Part shown: positions 50,371 through 58,692 of the stretch, piece by piece
Layout of the letters: each line of letters begins with the position of its first letter
Numbering within the stretch: the first letter of the stretch is position 1
Source: Lactiplantibacillus plajomi
GTDB taxonomy: Bacteria > Bacillota > Bacilli > Lactobacillales > Lactobacillaceae
Assembly: GCF_005405405.1 (NCBI RefSeq)
Contig: NZ_BJDZ01000008.1
Coordinates: 1 to 64,000 of the forward strand
Length of the DNA: 64,000 bases
Direction of reading: 5' to 3'
Made by a program: the position numbers and the translations under genes
Notes under the pieces: model-generated
The model's input: only the letters and a program-made list of their open reading frames with translations
Database searches by the model: none
Told to the model about the DNA's origin: nothing

Positions 50371-51429
50371 GTGAGTGGATATAACGTCGCGATCGTCGGT
50401 GCAACCGGTGCAGTCGGTGCCCGGATGATCAAAATGGTGGAACAAACGAGTTTGCCGGTTAATTCGGTTAAGCTGTTAGCATCAAGTCGTTCAGCAGGGA
50501 AACAGTTACAATATAACGGTCAACCGATGACCGTTGAAGAAACGGTTCCCGAATCATTTGAAGGAATTGATCTGGCACTCTTCTCAGCGGGGGGTTCCGT
50601 ATCGAAAAAATTTGCACCGGAAGCGGTCAAGCGGGGTGCGGTAGTTGTTGACAACACCAGTGCTTTCCGGATGGAACCGGACATTCCGTTAGTCGTACCG
50701 GAAGTTAATCCGGAAGCCCTAAAGAACCATCACGGCATCGTGGCAAACCCCAACTGTTCAACGATTCAGATGGTGGTTGCCTTGGAACCGATCCGGAAAG
50801 CCTTCGGGTTGAAGCGGGTCATCGTGTCAACTTACCAAGCCGTTAGTGGTGCCGGTAACCGGGCTTTAAAGGAACTGCGGGACGAAACCCAAGCCTACTT
50901 AGATGGCAAGGAAATGGACGCCCACATTTTACCAACGGCCGGGGATAAGAAACACTACCCAATTGCCTTCAACGCGTTACCACAAATCGACGTGTTCGAG
51001 GAAGATGGCTACACCCACGAAGAGTGGAAGATGATTCATGAAACTAAGAAAATTATGTTAAACGACATGGATAGCAAGGATATCAAGGTAACCGCAACCT
51101 GTGTGCGGATTCCGGTACCAGTTGCGCATTCAGAATCGATTTACTTTGAAGTTGAAGATCCGAAGGCCACCGTTAAGGGCATTCAAGACGTTATCGCTAA
51201 GGCGCCTGGGTTGGTCTTACAAGATGACCCGGATCACCAAATTTATCCACAAGCGCACAACGCTGAAGGGTCACGCGATACGTTCGTTGGCCGGATTCGT
51301 CCGGACCAAGAAACGCCGCAAGCTTTCCAGATGTGGGATGTTTCGGATAACATGCTGAAGGGTGCCGCTTGGAACTCGGTTCAGATTGCTGAAACGATGC
51401 ACAAGATGGGCTTACTACACATGCAATAA
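50371..51429 (+). CDS. asd: Aspartate-semialdehyde dehydrogenase
   Basis: A 352-residue enzyme that reduces aspartyl phosphate to aspartate semialdehyde with NADPH, the branch point to lysine/diaminopimelate, threonine and methionine. The NADP motif is [17 protein letters not shown], the nucleophile Cys is in [12 protein letters not shown], and [15 protein letters not shown] with [11 protein letters not shown] are family segments. GTG is the start with GCGAGG upstream; the promoter has an extended -10 TGCTATAAT (50327-50335). Single-gene unit ending at a terminator, divergent from the acylase. Confidence 0.94.
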   Translation: MSGYNVAIVGATGAVGARMIKMVEQTSLPVNSVKLLASSRSAGKQLQYNGQPMTVEETVPESFEGIDLALFSAGGSVSKKFAPEAVKRGAVVVDNTSAFRMEPDIPLVVPEVNPEALKNHHGIVANPNCSTIQMVVALEPIRKAFGLKRVIVSTYQAVSGAGNRALKELRDETQAYLDGKEMDAHILPTAGDKKHYPIAFNALPQIDVFEEDGYTHEEWKMIHETKKIMLNDMDSKDIKVTATCVRIPVPVAHSESIYFEVEDPKATVKGIQDVIAKAPGLVLQDDPDHQIYPQAHNAEGSRDTFVGRIRPDQETPQAFQMWDVSDNMLKGAAWNSVQIAETMHKMGLLHMQ

Positions 51430-51451
51430 ACCTTAATGAATGTTGTTAGGG

Positions 51452-51494
51452 TCTAAAAGGCACCGACTAGGTTACTTAGTCGGTGCTTTTTTGC
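51452..51494 (+). terminator. Intrinsic terminator of asd
   Basis: AAAAGGCACCGACTA pairs with TAGTCGGTGCTTTT over a short loop, followed by Ts. Confidence 0.9.
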
Positions 51495-51652
51495 AGGCTA
51501 ATTAAGCGAAGACGCGTAGCTGCTGGCTGATTGCAAGACCGCTGAACGCGCTATTAGTACCGCTAACGAGTTGAAAGTGACCACTGCCCAGCTACGTACC
51601 AGGTCGGGCGGTGAAGCGTGGTAATATTTATCGTGAAAGGAGGTCTGAAACG

Positions 51653-52087
51653 ATGAAAGTGGATTTGCACATTGATTCCAAGTTAGACGTTGAACGGGCT
51701 GACTTTTGGTTACGCCAAATGACGACGCGCATGACAGCCATTATTGCGCAGTTAAACCAGGAACAAGAAGCGTTGTGGTGCTATCAGGATGATCAAGTAA
51801 AACCCGTTGCTTACCGCGATATCATCGTGCTTAGAACCGTTGGCAGTCAGATTCAGATTACCACGGCTGATAATCGCTATTACTACAGTGCGCGCATGGC
51901 CAAGTTGGCGGCGCAACTTCCCGCTCAGTTTATTGAGTCGGCGCGCGGGACGATGATTAATTATCAAAAAATCGATCACCTTGAATTATTGGGAAACGGG
52001 AAAATCGATGTCTTAATGGTCAACCAAGAACGGGTTCAAATGGCACGGCGTAAAATAAAAAATTTGAAGGAGAAATTAGGCCTATGA
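51653..52087 (+). CDS. LytTR-domain DNA-binding protein (LRS regulator)
   Basis: A 144-residue protein with an N-terminal helical region (DVERADFWLRQMTTRMTAIIAQ) and a LytTR DNA-binding domain (about 50-144: DIIVLRTVGSQIQITTADNRYYY through QMARRKIKNLK). It has no receiver domain. Paired with a DUF3021 membrane protein it forms a LytTR regulatory system, as in HdrRM and BrsRM of streptococci, where the membrane protein restrains the regulator. ATG 51653 follows AAAGGAGG. Its stop overlaps the next start by 4 bases (ATGA), so translation is coupled. Confidence 0.9.
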   Translation: MKVDLHIDSKLDVERADFWLRQMTTRMTAIIAQLNQEQEALWCYQDDQVKPVAYRDIIVLRTVGSQIQITTADNRYYYSARMAKLAAQLPAQFIESARGTMINYQKIDHLELLGNGKIDVLMVNQERVQMARRKIKNLKEKLGL

Positions 52088-52533
52088 AAAGAATCGTAAA
52101 AAAAGCTGTTTATGGGGTACAAACGGGCGTCGTTTTAGGCTTAGTGATATCATTGATTTTTAATTATTTAGCGGGAGCTAAGCGCTATTATCCTTCGTCA
52201 CCGCAATTTTCAACACGTTTTGCCACGTCGCTAGACGCCGTCTTAGTATCGGTTATTTTGTGGGCGGTGATGGGGTTAGTCTTTAGCTTGGGGGCGGTCA
52301 TTTTTGGCGTCGAAGATTGGTCACTCTTCAAACGGACCGTCGTCAACTTTTTCATCTACTACCTAGGATTTACCCCGTTAGCCATTCTTGCCGGCTGGTT
52401 TCCGGTCACACCAGCGTATTTAATCTCGTTTACGGTGATCTTTATGATTATTTACGTCTTGATGTGGGTAATCAACGTTGCCATTGTCCGTCATCAGATT
52501 GACAAGATTAATCGGCGACTTAAGCGGGGCTAA
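52084..52533 (+). CDS. DUF3021 membrane protein (LRS partner)
   Basis: 149 residues with four predicted membrane helices (about 8-28, 55-75, 85-108, 112-135) and basic ends, the DUF3021 pattern. In known LytTR regulatory systems this protein holds the LytTR partner inactive until an unknown signal arrives. ATG overlaps the upstream stop (ATGA). No terminator hairpin is clear behind it, and no target gene can be named from the neighbourhood. Confidence 0.88.
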   Translation: MKRIVKKAVYGVQTGVVLGLVISLIFNYLAGAKRYYPSSPQFSTRFATSLDAVLVSVILWAVMGLVFSLGAVIFGVEDWSLFKRTVVNFFIYYLGFTPLAILAGWFPVTPAYLISFTVIFMIIYVLMWVINVAIVRHQIDKINRRLKRG

Positions 52534-52966
52534 CGCTGGTGAGTTAAGGAAAGGCCGGACCCAACAAATAGCGTGTTGCGGCTCGGAATCAACTAGTTTT
52601 GCTTGTATCAGTCACGTCTAAGTAATCAACGTTGACATAAATAAGTTTTAAAAGACGTTTACTGAGCGAACTGCTTAATTTTTTGTTTAGCACGGTAATT
52701 TAGTTTAGAATGCCAAGCTACTGTCATAATCCGCTGAATCGTCGGATAAGTCCGCTTGATAAGCTAAAAGGAAACTAAAGACTATCGGATACTAGCAATC
52801 AATCCAGTCTGATAGTGAGCCAACATAAAATAGTATTGTTTTTAGCAGTTGTCACTAAACGGCCGCTGCCCATTTGAATCAGGATGAGAGCAGTTGGTGA
52901 AGATTCTTGGGACACTTTTTTGAAGATGTTTGTCACTATACTTATCATCGTCATTAGAACTGAAAG
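52534..52966. other. Intergenic region, AT-richer, possibly decayed sequence
   Basis: About 430 bases with no convincing gene. On the minus strand around 52655-52762 a stretch reads LIKRTYPTIQRIM, then VAWHSKLNYRAKQKIKQFAQ before a stop, with a codon mix like real coding sequence but no start and a stop just upstream; it may be the remnant of a lost gene. No RNA, terminator or mobile-element end was recognised. Confidence 0.35.
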
Positions 52967-53887
52967 CTATTGCGCAAGAATTGATCGAATTCCCTGCGCC
53001 AACGTTGTGGTTTTAAAGTTAGGAAAACGGTGGTTAAACTTAGCGGCGCTAAAATAATTATCAAATCGGTAACGGGGCAGCAACTCGTTTAATTCGCGTA
53101 CTGGCTGGCTGAAGTGGCTCCCCAACTTAAATACGCTCATGGGAATGACCGTGGCTTTGACGGCTTTACCCCGTATTTGGCTGGTTAGCCGCAATAGTTC
53201 TTGATACGAAAGGCTTTGGTCGACGGGCAGGTGCCAAGTTTGTCCGTAACAGTCGGGCGTGTTGCCAATTAAGACCATCGCACGACTGGCATCCGGTGTC
53301 CAAATGAGGGTACGTTTCTTTCTCCGGCTAACCGGGATTTTCGCACGTTGACCATTGCGAATGGCTTTGAAAAAAAGTGTGTTTGTAATACTTTTGGTGG
53401 ATAAGGGGCCGTAGAATTCAGGTGCCCGGCAGATTACGGCGGTAATTCGGTTTGCGGCCATTTCTCTGAGTAGCATGGTTGCCATGTTCGCCCGCACTGT
53501 TGACTTACGGCCTACAGGTTCAAACGGCGTTTTTTCCGTTTGCATTGCGGCAGTTTTTGGATACATGTAGGTATTATCAAAGAAGACGAGTTTGGCGTGG
53601 TGCGCTTTACAAGCCTGAATAACGTTTGCCATCATGGTCGGAAATTGGTTTTCCCACATTTGGCTGTTCATCGGCAGTCCTAACGTGAAGTAGACGATGT
53701 CACTGCCAGCAATGGCGGCATCAGTTGCTTCGTGATCAAGCATGTTCGCTGCGATTACTTCGTCTCCGGGATTGATTTGAGTGGGGTGGCGGCTGACTAA
53801 CCGAATTTTATCCGTATAGTGTCGCCGTAGTTCTAAGGCCAATTCGTGGCCGATTGGGCCGTTACTACCAAGAATCGTTTGCATCAT
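52967..53887 (-). CDS. NAD(P)-dependent epimerase/SDR-type protein
   Basis: A 306-residue extended-SDR or NmrA-like protein. The nucleotide-binding start is TILGSNGPIGHELALEL (the GxxGxxG spacing is kept as GSNGPIG), followed by DIVYFTLGLPM and LVFFDNTYMYPK, where YMYPK replaces the YxxxK motif. It may be a redox sensor or an epimerase. The ATG overlaps the upstream stop (ATGA), with GGAGGTC ahead, so it is translated together with the DJ-1-type gene in an ArsR-controlled operon. Confidence 0.85.
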   Translation of the reverse strand: MMQTILGSNGPIGHELALELRRHYTDKIRLVSRHPTQINPGDEVIAANMLDHEATDAAIAGSDIVYFTLGLPMNSQMWENQFPTMMANVIQACKAHHAKLVFFDNTYMYPKTAAMQTEKTPFEPVGRKSTVRANMATMLLREMAANRITAVICRAPEFYGPLSTKSITNTLFFKAIRNGQRAKIPVSRRKKRTLIWTPDASRAMVLIGNTPDCYGQTWHLPVDQSLSYQELLRLTSQIRGKAVKATVIPMSVFKLGSHFSQPVRELNELLPRYRFDNYFSAAKFNHRFPNFKTTTLAQGIRSILAQ

Positions 53888-54564
53888 TTTGAGACCTCCG
53901 TAATGAACTTTTGCGCGACCGAACGGACTGAAAAGGGGTTCTGACCAGTGATCAGGTGACCATCCTGAACGGTGTAGTCCTTATAAAACCGCTTTTTTTG
54001 AAAATTAGCACCGTGGTCAGTCGCAACGTCCTGGTTTAGAAACGGGACCACCTTCTTTTTGCCCGCCAAAATTTCTTCGGCGGTGGTAAAGTCGGTAATG
54101 GTTTTACCCTTAATCACGTAATCACCCTGAGTATTTTTTAAATTCAGGAGTCCGGCAATTCCGTGGCAAACGGAAAGAAGGTAACCACCGTGAGCGTAAA
54201 TGGCGCTGGCAATGGCTTGAATTTCCGGGTTATCGGGGAAGTCCCACATTACCCCATGACCGCCCGTATAGTAGATTGCCGAGTAAGTCGTTGGGTCGAT
54301 CGTGCCGGGAGCTAAGGTGTTTTTAAGCCCCCGTTCAATGAAATCGCGATCCCGATAGATGCCCATAATTGCGGCATCGGTATACTTCATGCTGCGCGGA
54401 TCAAGTGGTACAAACCCGCCTTTGGGACTCACGTAATCCACAGCAATACCGGCTCGCTGCATTTCATCAACAAATTCAGCACTTTCGCCTAGCCATAATC
54501 CGGTCGGGTCGGTGGTACCCTGATAATTTTGAACGTTGGTTTCGACAATTAAGACTTTAATCAT
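53884..54564 (-). CDS. DJ-1/PfpI family protein, Hsp31-like
   Basis: A 226-residue type 1 glutamine-amidotransferase-like protein. The nucleophile elbow is LLSVCHGIAGLLN (Cys-His), the supporting segment YYTGGHGVMWDFPDN, and GESAEFVDEM may carry the family's Glu. This layout corresponds to the Hsp31/HchA-like group, which detoxifies methylglyoxal (glyoxalase III) or acts as chaperone. It sits between an ArsR regulator and an SDR protein with 4-base overlaps on both sides, so the three form one coupled operon, likely against electrophile stress (inference). Confidence 0.9.
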   Translation of the reverse strand: MIKVLIVETNVQNYQGTTDPTGLWLGESAEFVDEMQRAGIAVDYVSPKGGFVPLDPRSMKYTDAAIMGIYRDRDFIERGLKNTLAPGTIDPTTYSAIYYTGGHGVMWDFPDNPEIQAIASAIYAHGGYLLSVCHGIAGLLNLKNTQGDYVIKGKTITDFTTAEEILAGKKKVVPFLNQDVATDHGANFQKKRFYKDYTVQDGHLITGQNPFSVRSVAQKFITEVSK

Positions 54565-54896
54565 TTGCGGGGACTCCGTTTCATAATTTCTTTTGCTTCG
54601 GTCAGAAAAGCCAGTAACTTATCAATTTCAGTGGTTACGTGTGTCAGGTAGTAAAAGTTTTTGGTTCCTTCGCGGTGATAGCTCACAATATGGGCGTCCT
54701 TTAATACTTTTAAGTGGTGTGAGACGGCGGGGCGTGATAGCCTAGTCGCGTCCATAAGTTGGCTGACTTGCAACCCGGTACAATCGGCGTTTTCTAAAAG
54801 CTTGATGATGATGGCTTGGCGCTTATCGTCACCGAGGGCAATTAAAAAATCACTGATGTCGGTTAAATTTTTTTGTAGTTCAGTATAATCTGACAA
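54561..54896 (-). CDS. ArsR-family transcriptional regulator
   Basis: A 111-residue winged-helix regulator. LGDDKRQAIIIKLLENADC, then QVSQLMDATRLSRPAVSHHLKVL (recognition helix) and IVSYHREGTKNFYYLT (wing) define the ArsR fold. There is no obvious CxC metal site; the single Cys in ENADCTG could sense thiol-reactive compounds. TTG 54896 is preferred because GGAGG lies 7 bases upstream; ATG 54914 has no ribosome site. A 24-bp palindrome sits just before the gene and is probably its operator. Confidence 0.9.
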   Translation of the reverse strand: MSDYTELQKNLTDISDFLIALGDDKRQAIIIKLLENADCTGLQVSQLMDATRLSRPAVSHHLKVLKDAHIVSYHREGTKNFYYLTHVTTEIDKLLAFLTEAKEIMKRSPRK

Positions 54897-54916
54897 ATGA
54901 ATTCCTCCAAACATTG

Positions 54917-54940
54917 GTTTAATGGTTTAAACAATTAAAC
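54917..54940. promoter_or_regulatory. 24-bp near-perfect palindrome, likely ArsR operator
   Basis: The site has outer arms GTTTAAT and ATTAAAC around the core GGTTTAAACAA; only one symmetric pair of 24 positions fails to match. It lies 20 bases before the TTG start and covers the expected promoter of the arsR-DJ-1-SDR operon, so a bound repressor would block all three genes. Confidence 0.65.
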
Positions 54941-55035
54941 TATCGTGCCGGATAATTGTCAATTAAAAGGTTTCTTAGCGTGGGTTAGCACACGAAGTAG
55001 GCAATCAGTAACCGACGTTAACGCTGGCAATATGT

Positions 55036-55085
55036 AAAAAAGACTAGCACGGTAAAACTTGGATTAGTTTTACCGTGCTAGTCTT
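55036..55085. terminator. Intrinsic terminator
   Basis: AAAGACTAGCACGGTAAAAC pairs perfectly with its complement over an 8-base loop; A and T runs flank it. It probably ends the minus-strand corA-type transcript; 75 bases separate it from that gene's stop. Confidence 0.85.
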
Positions 55086-55160
55086 TAATTCGAGTATCAG
55101 TGGTGAAAAGATTAGTTGTAAACCGCCTTGCTCCTGTTTTGCTGGTCCCGGGCCTTTTGA

Positions 55161-56069
55161 TCATTTTCGAAATGAATTCCGGCGTAACAGCCATAGGGTC
55201 AGGGCACAGAACCCAATGGCGATCACAATCGTGATTTCCCAGCCAAACGGACTTTTCATGAACGGTAAGTCAACGTTTTGGCCGAAGAACCCGAAAACGA
55301 TGTTCGGCATCGTGAGGACGATTGAAAAGATGGTCAGCAGCCACATCGTGTTGTTCAAGCTGTTATCCAGAATGTTCGAGTAGGCGTTGGACACCCGCCC
55401 GATAATGTCGGAAGCAATGTTGGCCATTTCCAACCCCTGTTGGGCTTCGACGATGATGTCATCCAGCCGTTCCTTCTGGGCGGTTGAGAACTTAACCGGT
55501 GCAAAGCGCTTTAGCGATTGTAACAAGTCGTTATTACTTTTTAACGAGGTCAAAAAGTAAACCAGCGTCGTTTCGAGGTCCATCAGTTGTAAAATGACGG
55601 AGCGTTGAATTTGGCGCTTCATTTTGAGCTGAATGTTTTGGCGTTCCTTATTGATCTTGTTAATGGCGGAAAAGTACTGGCGCGATAATTTATAGAGGAC
55701 GTTAAAAATGTAGTCGAACGGGTGGAGCACCTTTTCCCAGTCGGCGTCGATCTCGTCGGCCAGCATGTCCTCGACAAACATCGTGTTATCGGTGGTAAAG
55801 GTGATCAGGGTGTGGTCGATCATCATAAAACTGACCTGGGCCGTGTAAGTCCCCTCGGCTTTACTATTCGTGACCACGTCAAAAATAATGGTCGTAATGG
55901 CGCTCTTGGCATCGTACTCTAAGCGCCCCCGTTCGTGTTGGTCGGTGGCGTAGCCGAGCATTTCGTCGGTGACCTGTTCGTCATTGACCAGTTGGTTGTA
56001 ATCATTATCAGTATAGTTGTTAACCGCGACCCACCGGAAATCGTCGCTTAAATCTTGTACTTTTATCAT
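55161..56069 (-). CDS. CorA-family divalent cation transporter-like protein
   Basis: A 302-residue protein with a cytosolic N-terminal domain and two C-terminal helices (about 241-262 and 275-295), the CorA layout. The helix before the pore (QLMDLETTLVYFLTSLKSNNDLL) is typical. The signature after the first helix reads FGFFGQNVDLPF, so the GMN selectivity motif is GQN. Mg2+ transport is therefore likely but not certain. ATG 56069 with GGAAGT 8 bases upstream is chosen over TTG 56084. Basic C-terminus LRRNSFRK matches the family. Confidence 0.85.
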   Translation of the reverse strand: MIKVQDLSDDFRWVAVNNYTDNDYNQLVNDEQVTDEMLGYATDQHERGRLEYDAKSAITTIIFDVVTNSKAEGTYTAQVSFMMIDHTLITFTTDNTMFVEDMLADEIDADWEKVLHPFDYIFNVLYKLSRQYFSAINKINKERQNIQLKMKRQIQRSVILQLMDLETTLVYFLTSLKSNNDLLQSLKRFAPVKFSTAQKERLDDIIVEAQQGLEMANIASDIIGRVSNAYSNILDNSLNNTMWLLTIFSIVLTMPNIVFGFFGQNVDLPFMKSPFGWEITIVIAIGFCALTLWLLRRNSFRK

Positions 56070-56161
56070 AGTTTTAACTTCCAAAAATTTGATTTACCTT
56101 CAATTTAACACGACTAACCAGTTAGCGTAAAGGTAGATTTCAATAATCAGGCGATTCGAGG

Positions 56162-57322
56162 TCAAGCGACCCGGGTGGCACTCAGTCGTTCACACCATAA
56201 GTGATGCTCACGATTAAATAAGGCTAATAACAGGTCGTAACTGATCAGTAATAGCAGCAGTGAAACGACGACCAGGTAAATGTCTAGCCGGTTCAGTGCC
56301 GCGCTCGGCATGTCTCCCAAGCGGTTAAATAGCCATAGGTCGAGAAAGAGCAGCGGTAGGCTGACTAAATACAGGCCACCGTAGTGAATGAGTAGCTGAA
56401 TTAAGTTGGCCCGCTGGCCGCTGGTGGCGGTGACCCGGCTGTTAAACAGCCAACCGCCCAGCGTTTTGCCGGTCAAGAAAGCGGAAAGTAAGAAGAAAAT
56501 CAGGATGTCGGCCACGTATAGCCAGCGAAAGTCGTGCGGTAACTGCCAACCAAAGTGTTTGACTAAAACGAAGTAGCCGGTGTCGAACGCCGCAATCAAC
56601 AGCCAATCGGTGAGGAGGGCGAAAATCCGCCGCCAGTTGATCGGGTGGTGGTCCGCCCGCAAGACGGTTGAGTTATCACGTTCCTTGATACTTTTAGGGA
56701 TAAAGAGTAAGCACCAGGCACCAACGATGCCGCCGAGCGTGTTGGTGAGCAGGTCGTCGACGTCGAACATTCGGTAGGCCCGCGGGTAGTAGCCGTAAAG
56801 CCCGGTTAATTGGGTCGTTTCAAAAAATAATGAGCCGGCGAAACTGGTCAGGGTGATCAACCACAGTGGCCAGTGGTGGCGCCATTTTAAGTAAGCGCCA
56901 ATCGGCATAAATAGTAGCACGTTGAAGAACGGCTGGAAGAAGCTGGACGCCTTGAATGCGTTGAGCCAAGTACTAGTGTCGTGGAGTTCGAACGGGGTGG
57001 CACTAACGAATTGGGTTAGGAAGTAAAACGGGCGTAGGTTGTATTCTGCGGACGTTAAGGTTGCCACGGATGTGCGCGTGGGCAACGGTAAAATGATTAG
57101 TAAGTAAGCGGCGGCGAGGTACCAAATAAATGTGTAGGTTGCGATTAAATTTTGTTGCGTCAAGGTTTTACGCAGTCGCAATTGACTGGCTAGGACGATA
57201 ATTGCAAAAAATAACGTGGCTAGCGGTAAAACTAAGATTAAGATGTGGGCGGGTTCTAGTAGCGCGCTGACAACGTTACTGGATTGCGCTAAGTGATAAA
57301 GTTTGGTAATGATGTCGACCAT
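56162..57322 (-). CDS. VanZ-like protein fused to an RDD domain
   Basis: A 386-residue membrane protein. The N-terminal half has five helices and the VanZ pattern (FNVLLFMPIGAYLKWR, then SLFFETTQLTGLYGYYPRAYRMFDVDDLLTNTLGGIVG). After about residue 235 comes an RDD domain (RRIFALLTDWLLIAAFDTGYF, GKTLGGWLFNSRVTA). VanZ relatives confer low-level teicoplanin resistance or act in envelope stress; RDD domains occur in ion or substrate carriers. The fusion is common in Firmicutes. ATG 57322 with GGGGGAC 6 bases upstream is chosen. Single gene. Confidence 0.85.
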   Translation of the reverse strand: MVDIITKLYHLAQSSNVVSALLEPAHILILVLPLATLFFAIIVLASQLRLRKTLTQQNLIATYTFIWYLAAAYLLIILPLPTRTSVATLTSAEYNLRPFYFLTQFVSATPFELHDTSTWLNAFKASSFFQPFFNVLLFMPIGAYLKWRHHWPLWLITLTSFAGSLFFETTQLTGLYGYYPRAYRMFDVDDLLTNTLGGIVGAWCLLFIPKSIKERDNSTVLRADHHPINWRRIFALLTDWLLIAAFDTGYFVLVKHFGWQLPHDFRWLYVADILIFFLLSAFLTGKTLGGWLFNSRVTATSGQRANLIQLLIHYGGLYLVSLPLLFLDLWLFNRLGDMPSAALNRLDIYLVVVSLLLLLISYDLLLALFNREHHLWCERLSATRVA

Positions 57323-57505
57323 GGACAGTCCCCCGTTTCCGAAAAGCGACAATTAATAAACCTAGCATAGCGGATAAATGCGGATTAAGTTAGTATTTTG
57401 GCCACTAAATTAGTGAAATGTTAATGAATCGGCGACTGGGTGCGCTTGCAGCCGGTGTCAGAATATGGTTGAATAGTCCTAAAACATTAAAGGAGCATGA
57501 GAAAA

Positions 57506-58342
57506 ATGTTAGTAGACGGCCATACCCACACGGAACTTTGTCCCCACGGTAGCGGTGAAGCCACCGCCAAGATGATTGAGCGGGCGATTCAGCTTGGCTT
57601 CAAGCGGTACTGCATTACCGAACACGCCCCGTTACCACCGGCCTTTAAGGCGCAGTATGCCGGTAGCCCGGCCGGCTTTACGGAAGCGTCGTTGCGTTTA
57701 GACCAAGTTGACGAGTATTTAGAATTAGCCCACCAACTGCAACGGGATTACGCTGACCAAATCGAGGTCTCGGTCGGCTTTGAAGTGGATTTCTTACCGG
57801 ATTACGTTGACTGGACCCGGGCCTTTTTGGACGAGTACGGTCCGCAAACTCAGGAAAGTATTTTGTCGGTCCACTTCATGGTCGGTGCGACCGGGAAGAC
57901 TTGGCCAATCGACATGTCGCCAGCCGATTTTAAGGCCGGCTTTGGGCAGTGGTTAGCGGCGCCCCAGCGGCTGTTTCAGCAGTATTACCAAACCGTATTG
58001 GCGTCGGTTCAAGCCGACCTCGGTAACTACGCGCCGCAGCGGATCGGCCACATGAGCTTAGTGCGTAAGTATCAAGACTACTTTGGCATTACCGAACCAC
58101 TTGCGGCGTCCAACCTCGCCTTGGTTGACCAAATTTTAGCACTAATCAAGGCACAGAACCGGCAACTTGATCTCAATTTAGCTGGTTTGTTCAAACCATT
58201 TTGTAATGATTTTTATCCCGGCGCGCAGATTTTAACGCGGGCCCAAAAGCTTGATATTCCGCTGGTTTATGGCTCGGATGCTCACGATATTGCCAGCGTC
58301 GGTCACGGTTTTCACCTAATAAAAAAATTAATTAATGGTTGA
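57506..58342 (+). CDS. hisJ: Histidinol-phosphatase, PHP type (HisJ)
   Basis: A 278-residue PHP-domain phosphatase that removes phosphate from histidinol phosphate. Metal ligands are seen in VDGHTHTELCPHGSG, YCITEHAPLPP, VGFEVDFLP, SVHFMVG and LVYGSDAHDIASVG; the distribution and length match HisJ/HisK of Firmicutes. ATG 57506 lies 10 bases after AGGAG; ATG 57497 is only 1 base from it. The gene stands just before the histidine operon, and its stop codon overlaps the operon promoter, so it is expressed separately. Confidence 0.92.
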   Translation: MLVDGHTHTELCPHGSGEATAKMIERAIQLGFKRYCITEHAPLPPAFKAQYAGSPAGFTEASLRLDQVDEYLELAHQLQRDYADQIEVSVGFEVDFLPDYVDWTRAFLDEYGPQTQESILSVHFMVGATGKTWPIDMSPADFKAGFGQWLAAPQRLFQQYYQTVLASVQADLGNYAPQRIGHMSLVRKYQDYFGITEPLAASNLALVDQILALIKAQNRQLDLNLAGLFKPFCNDFYPGAQILTRAQKLDIPLVYGSDAHDIASVGHGFHLIKKLING

Positions 58343-58367
58343 CAGCCGTGATTTTAGTGCCTATAAT
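58339..58367 (+). promoter_or_regulatory. Consensus promoter of the histidine operon
   Basis: TTGACA (58339-58344), exactly 17 bases, TATAAT (58362-58367): a full-consensus sigma-A promoter. The -35 box overlaps the hisJ stop codon. Transcription should start near 58374. Such a strong promoter fits control by attenuation rather than by a repressor. Confidence 0.85.
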
Positions 58368-58373
58368 GAGCAT

Positions 58374-58658
58374 TAAATTAAACAACTAATCAAATTTTAA
58401 TAAACGGTTGTGATTAGAAAAAGTAATTAACCATTCCTCATCCAGAGAGTCCGGGTAGCTGAGAACCGGGCAGACATGGTTAACGAACCCACATCTATGA
58501 ACTGCTAGGGTGAACCCGTACTATTAGCCCCAGCCGAATTGGTTTCGTTATCCAAGTTGACTTGATCAACATGAGGTCGGTAGTGTGAACTACCGACGAA
58601 ATAAGGTGGAACCACGTGGAAACGTCCTTTTAGCAAATTGCTAAAGGGACGTTTTTTT
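58374..58658 (+). promoter_or_regulatory. T-box leader of the histidine operon
   Basis: A leader of about 285 bases. The T-box core is AAGGTGGAACCACG (58604-58617), and the terminator is AACGTCC(T)TTTAGCAA paired with TTGCTAAAGGGACGTT, followed by Ts (58621-58658). A His codon, CAC (58490-58492) with CAT overlapping it at 58492-58494, lies in the expected specifier part of stem I. Uncharged tRNA(His) would pair there and favour antitermination into hisZ. Confidence 0.88.
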
Positions 58659-58692
58659 ATATCATAATCGTTCAATTCAAGGAGGCGTTAGC

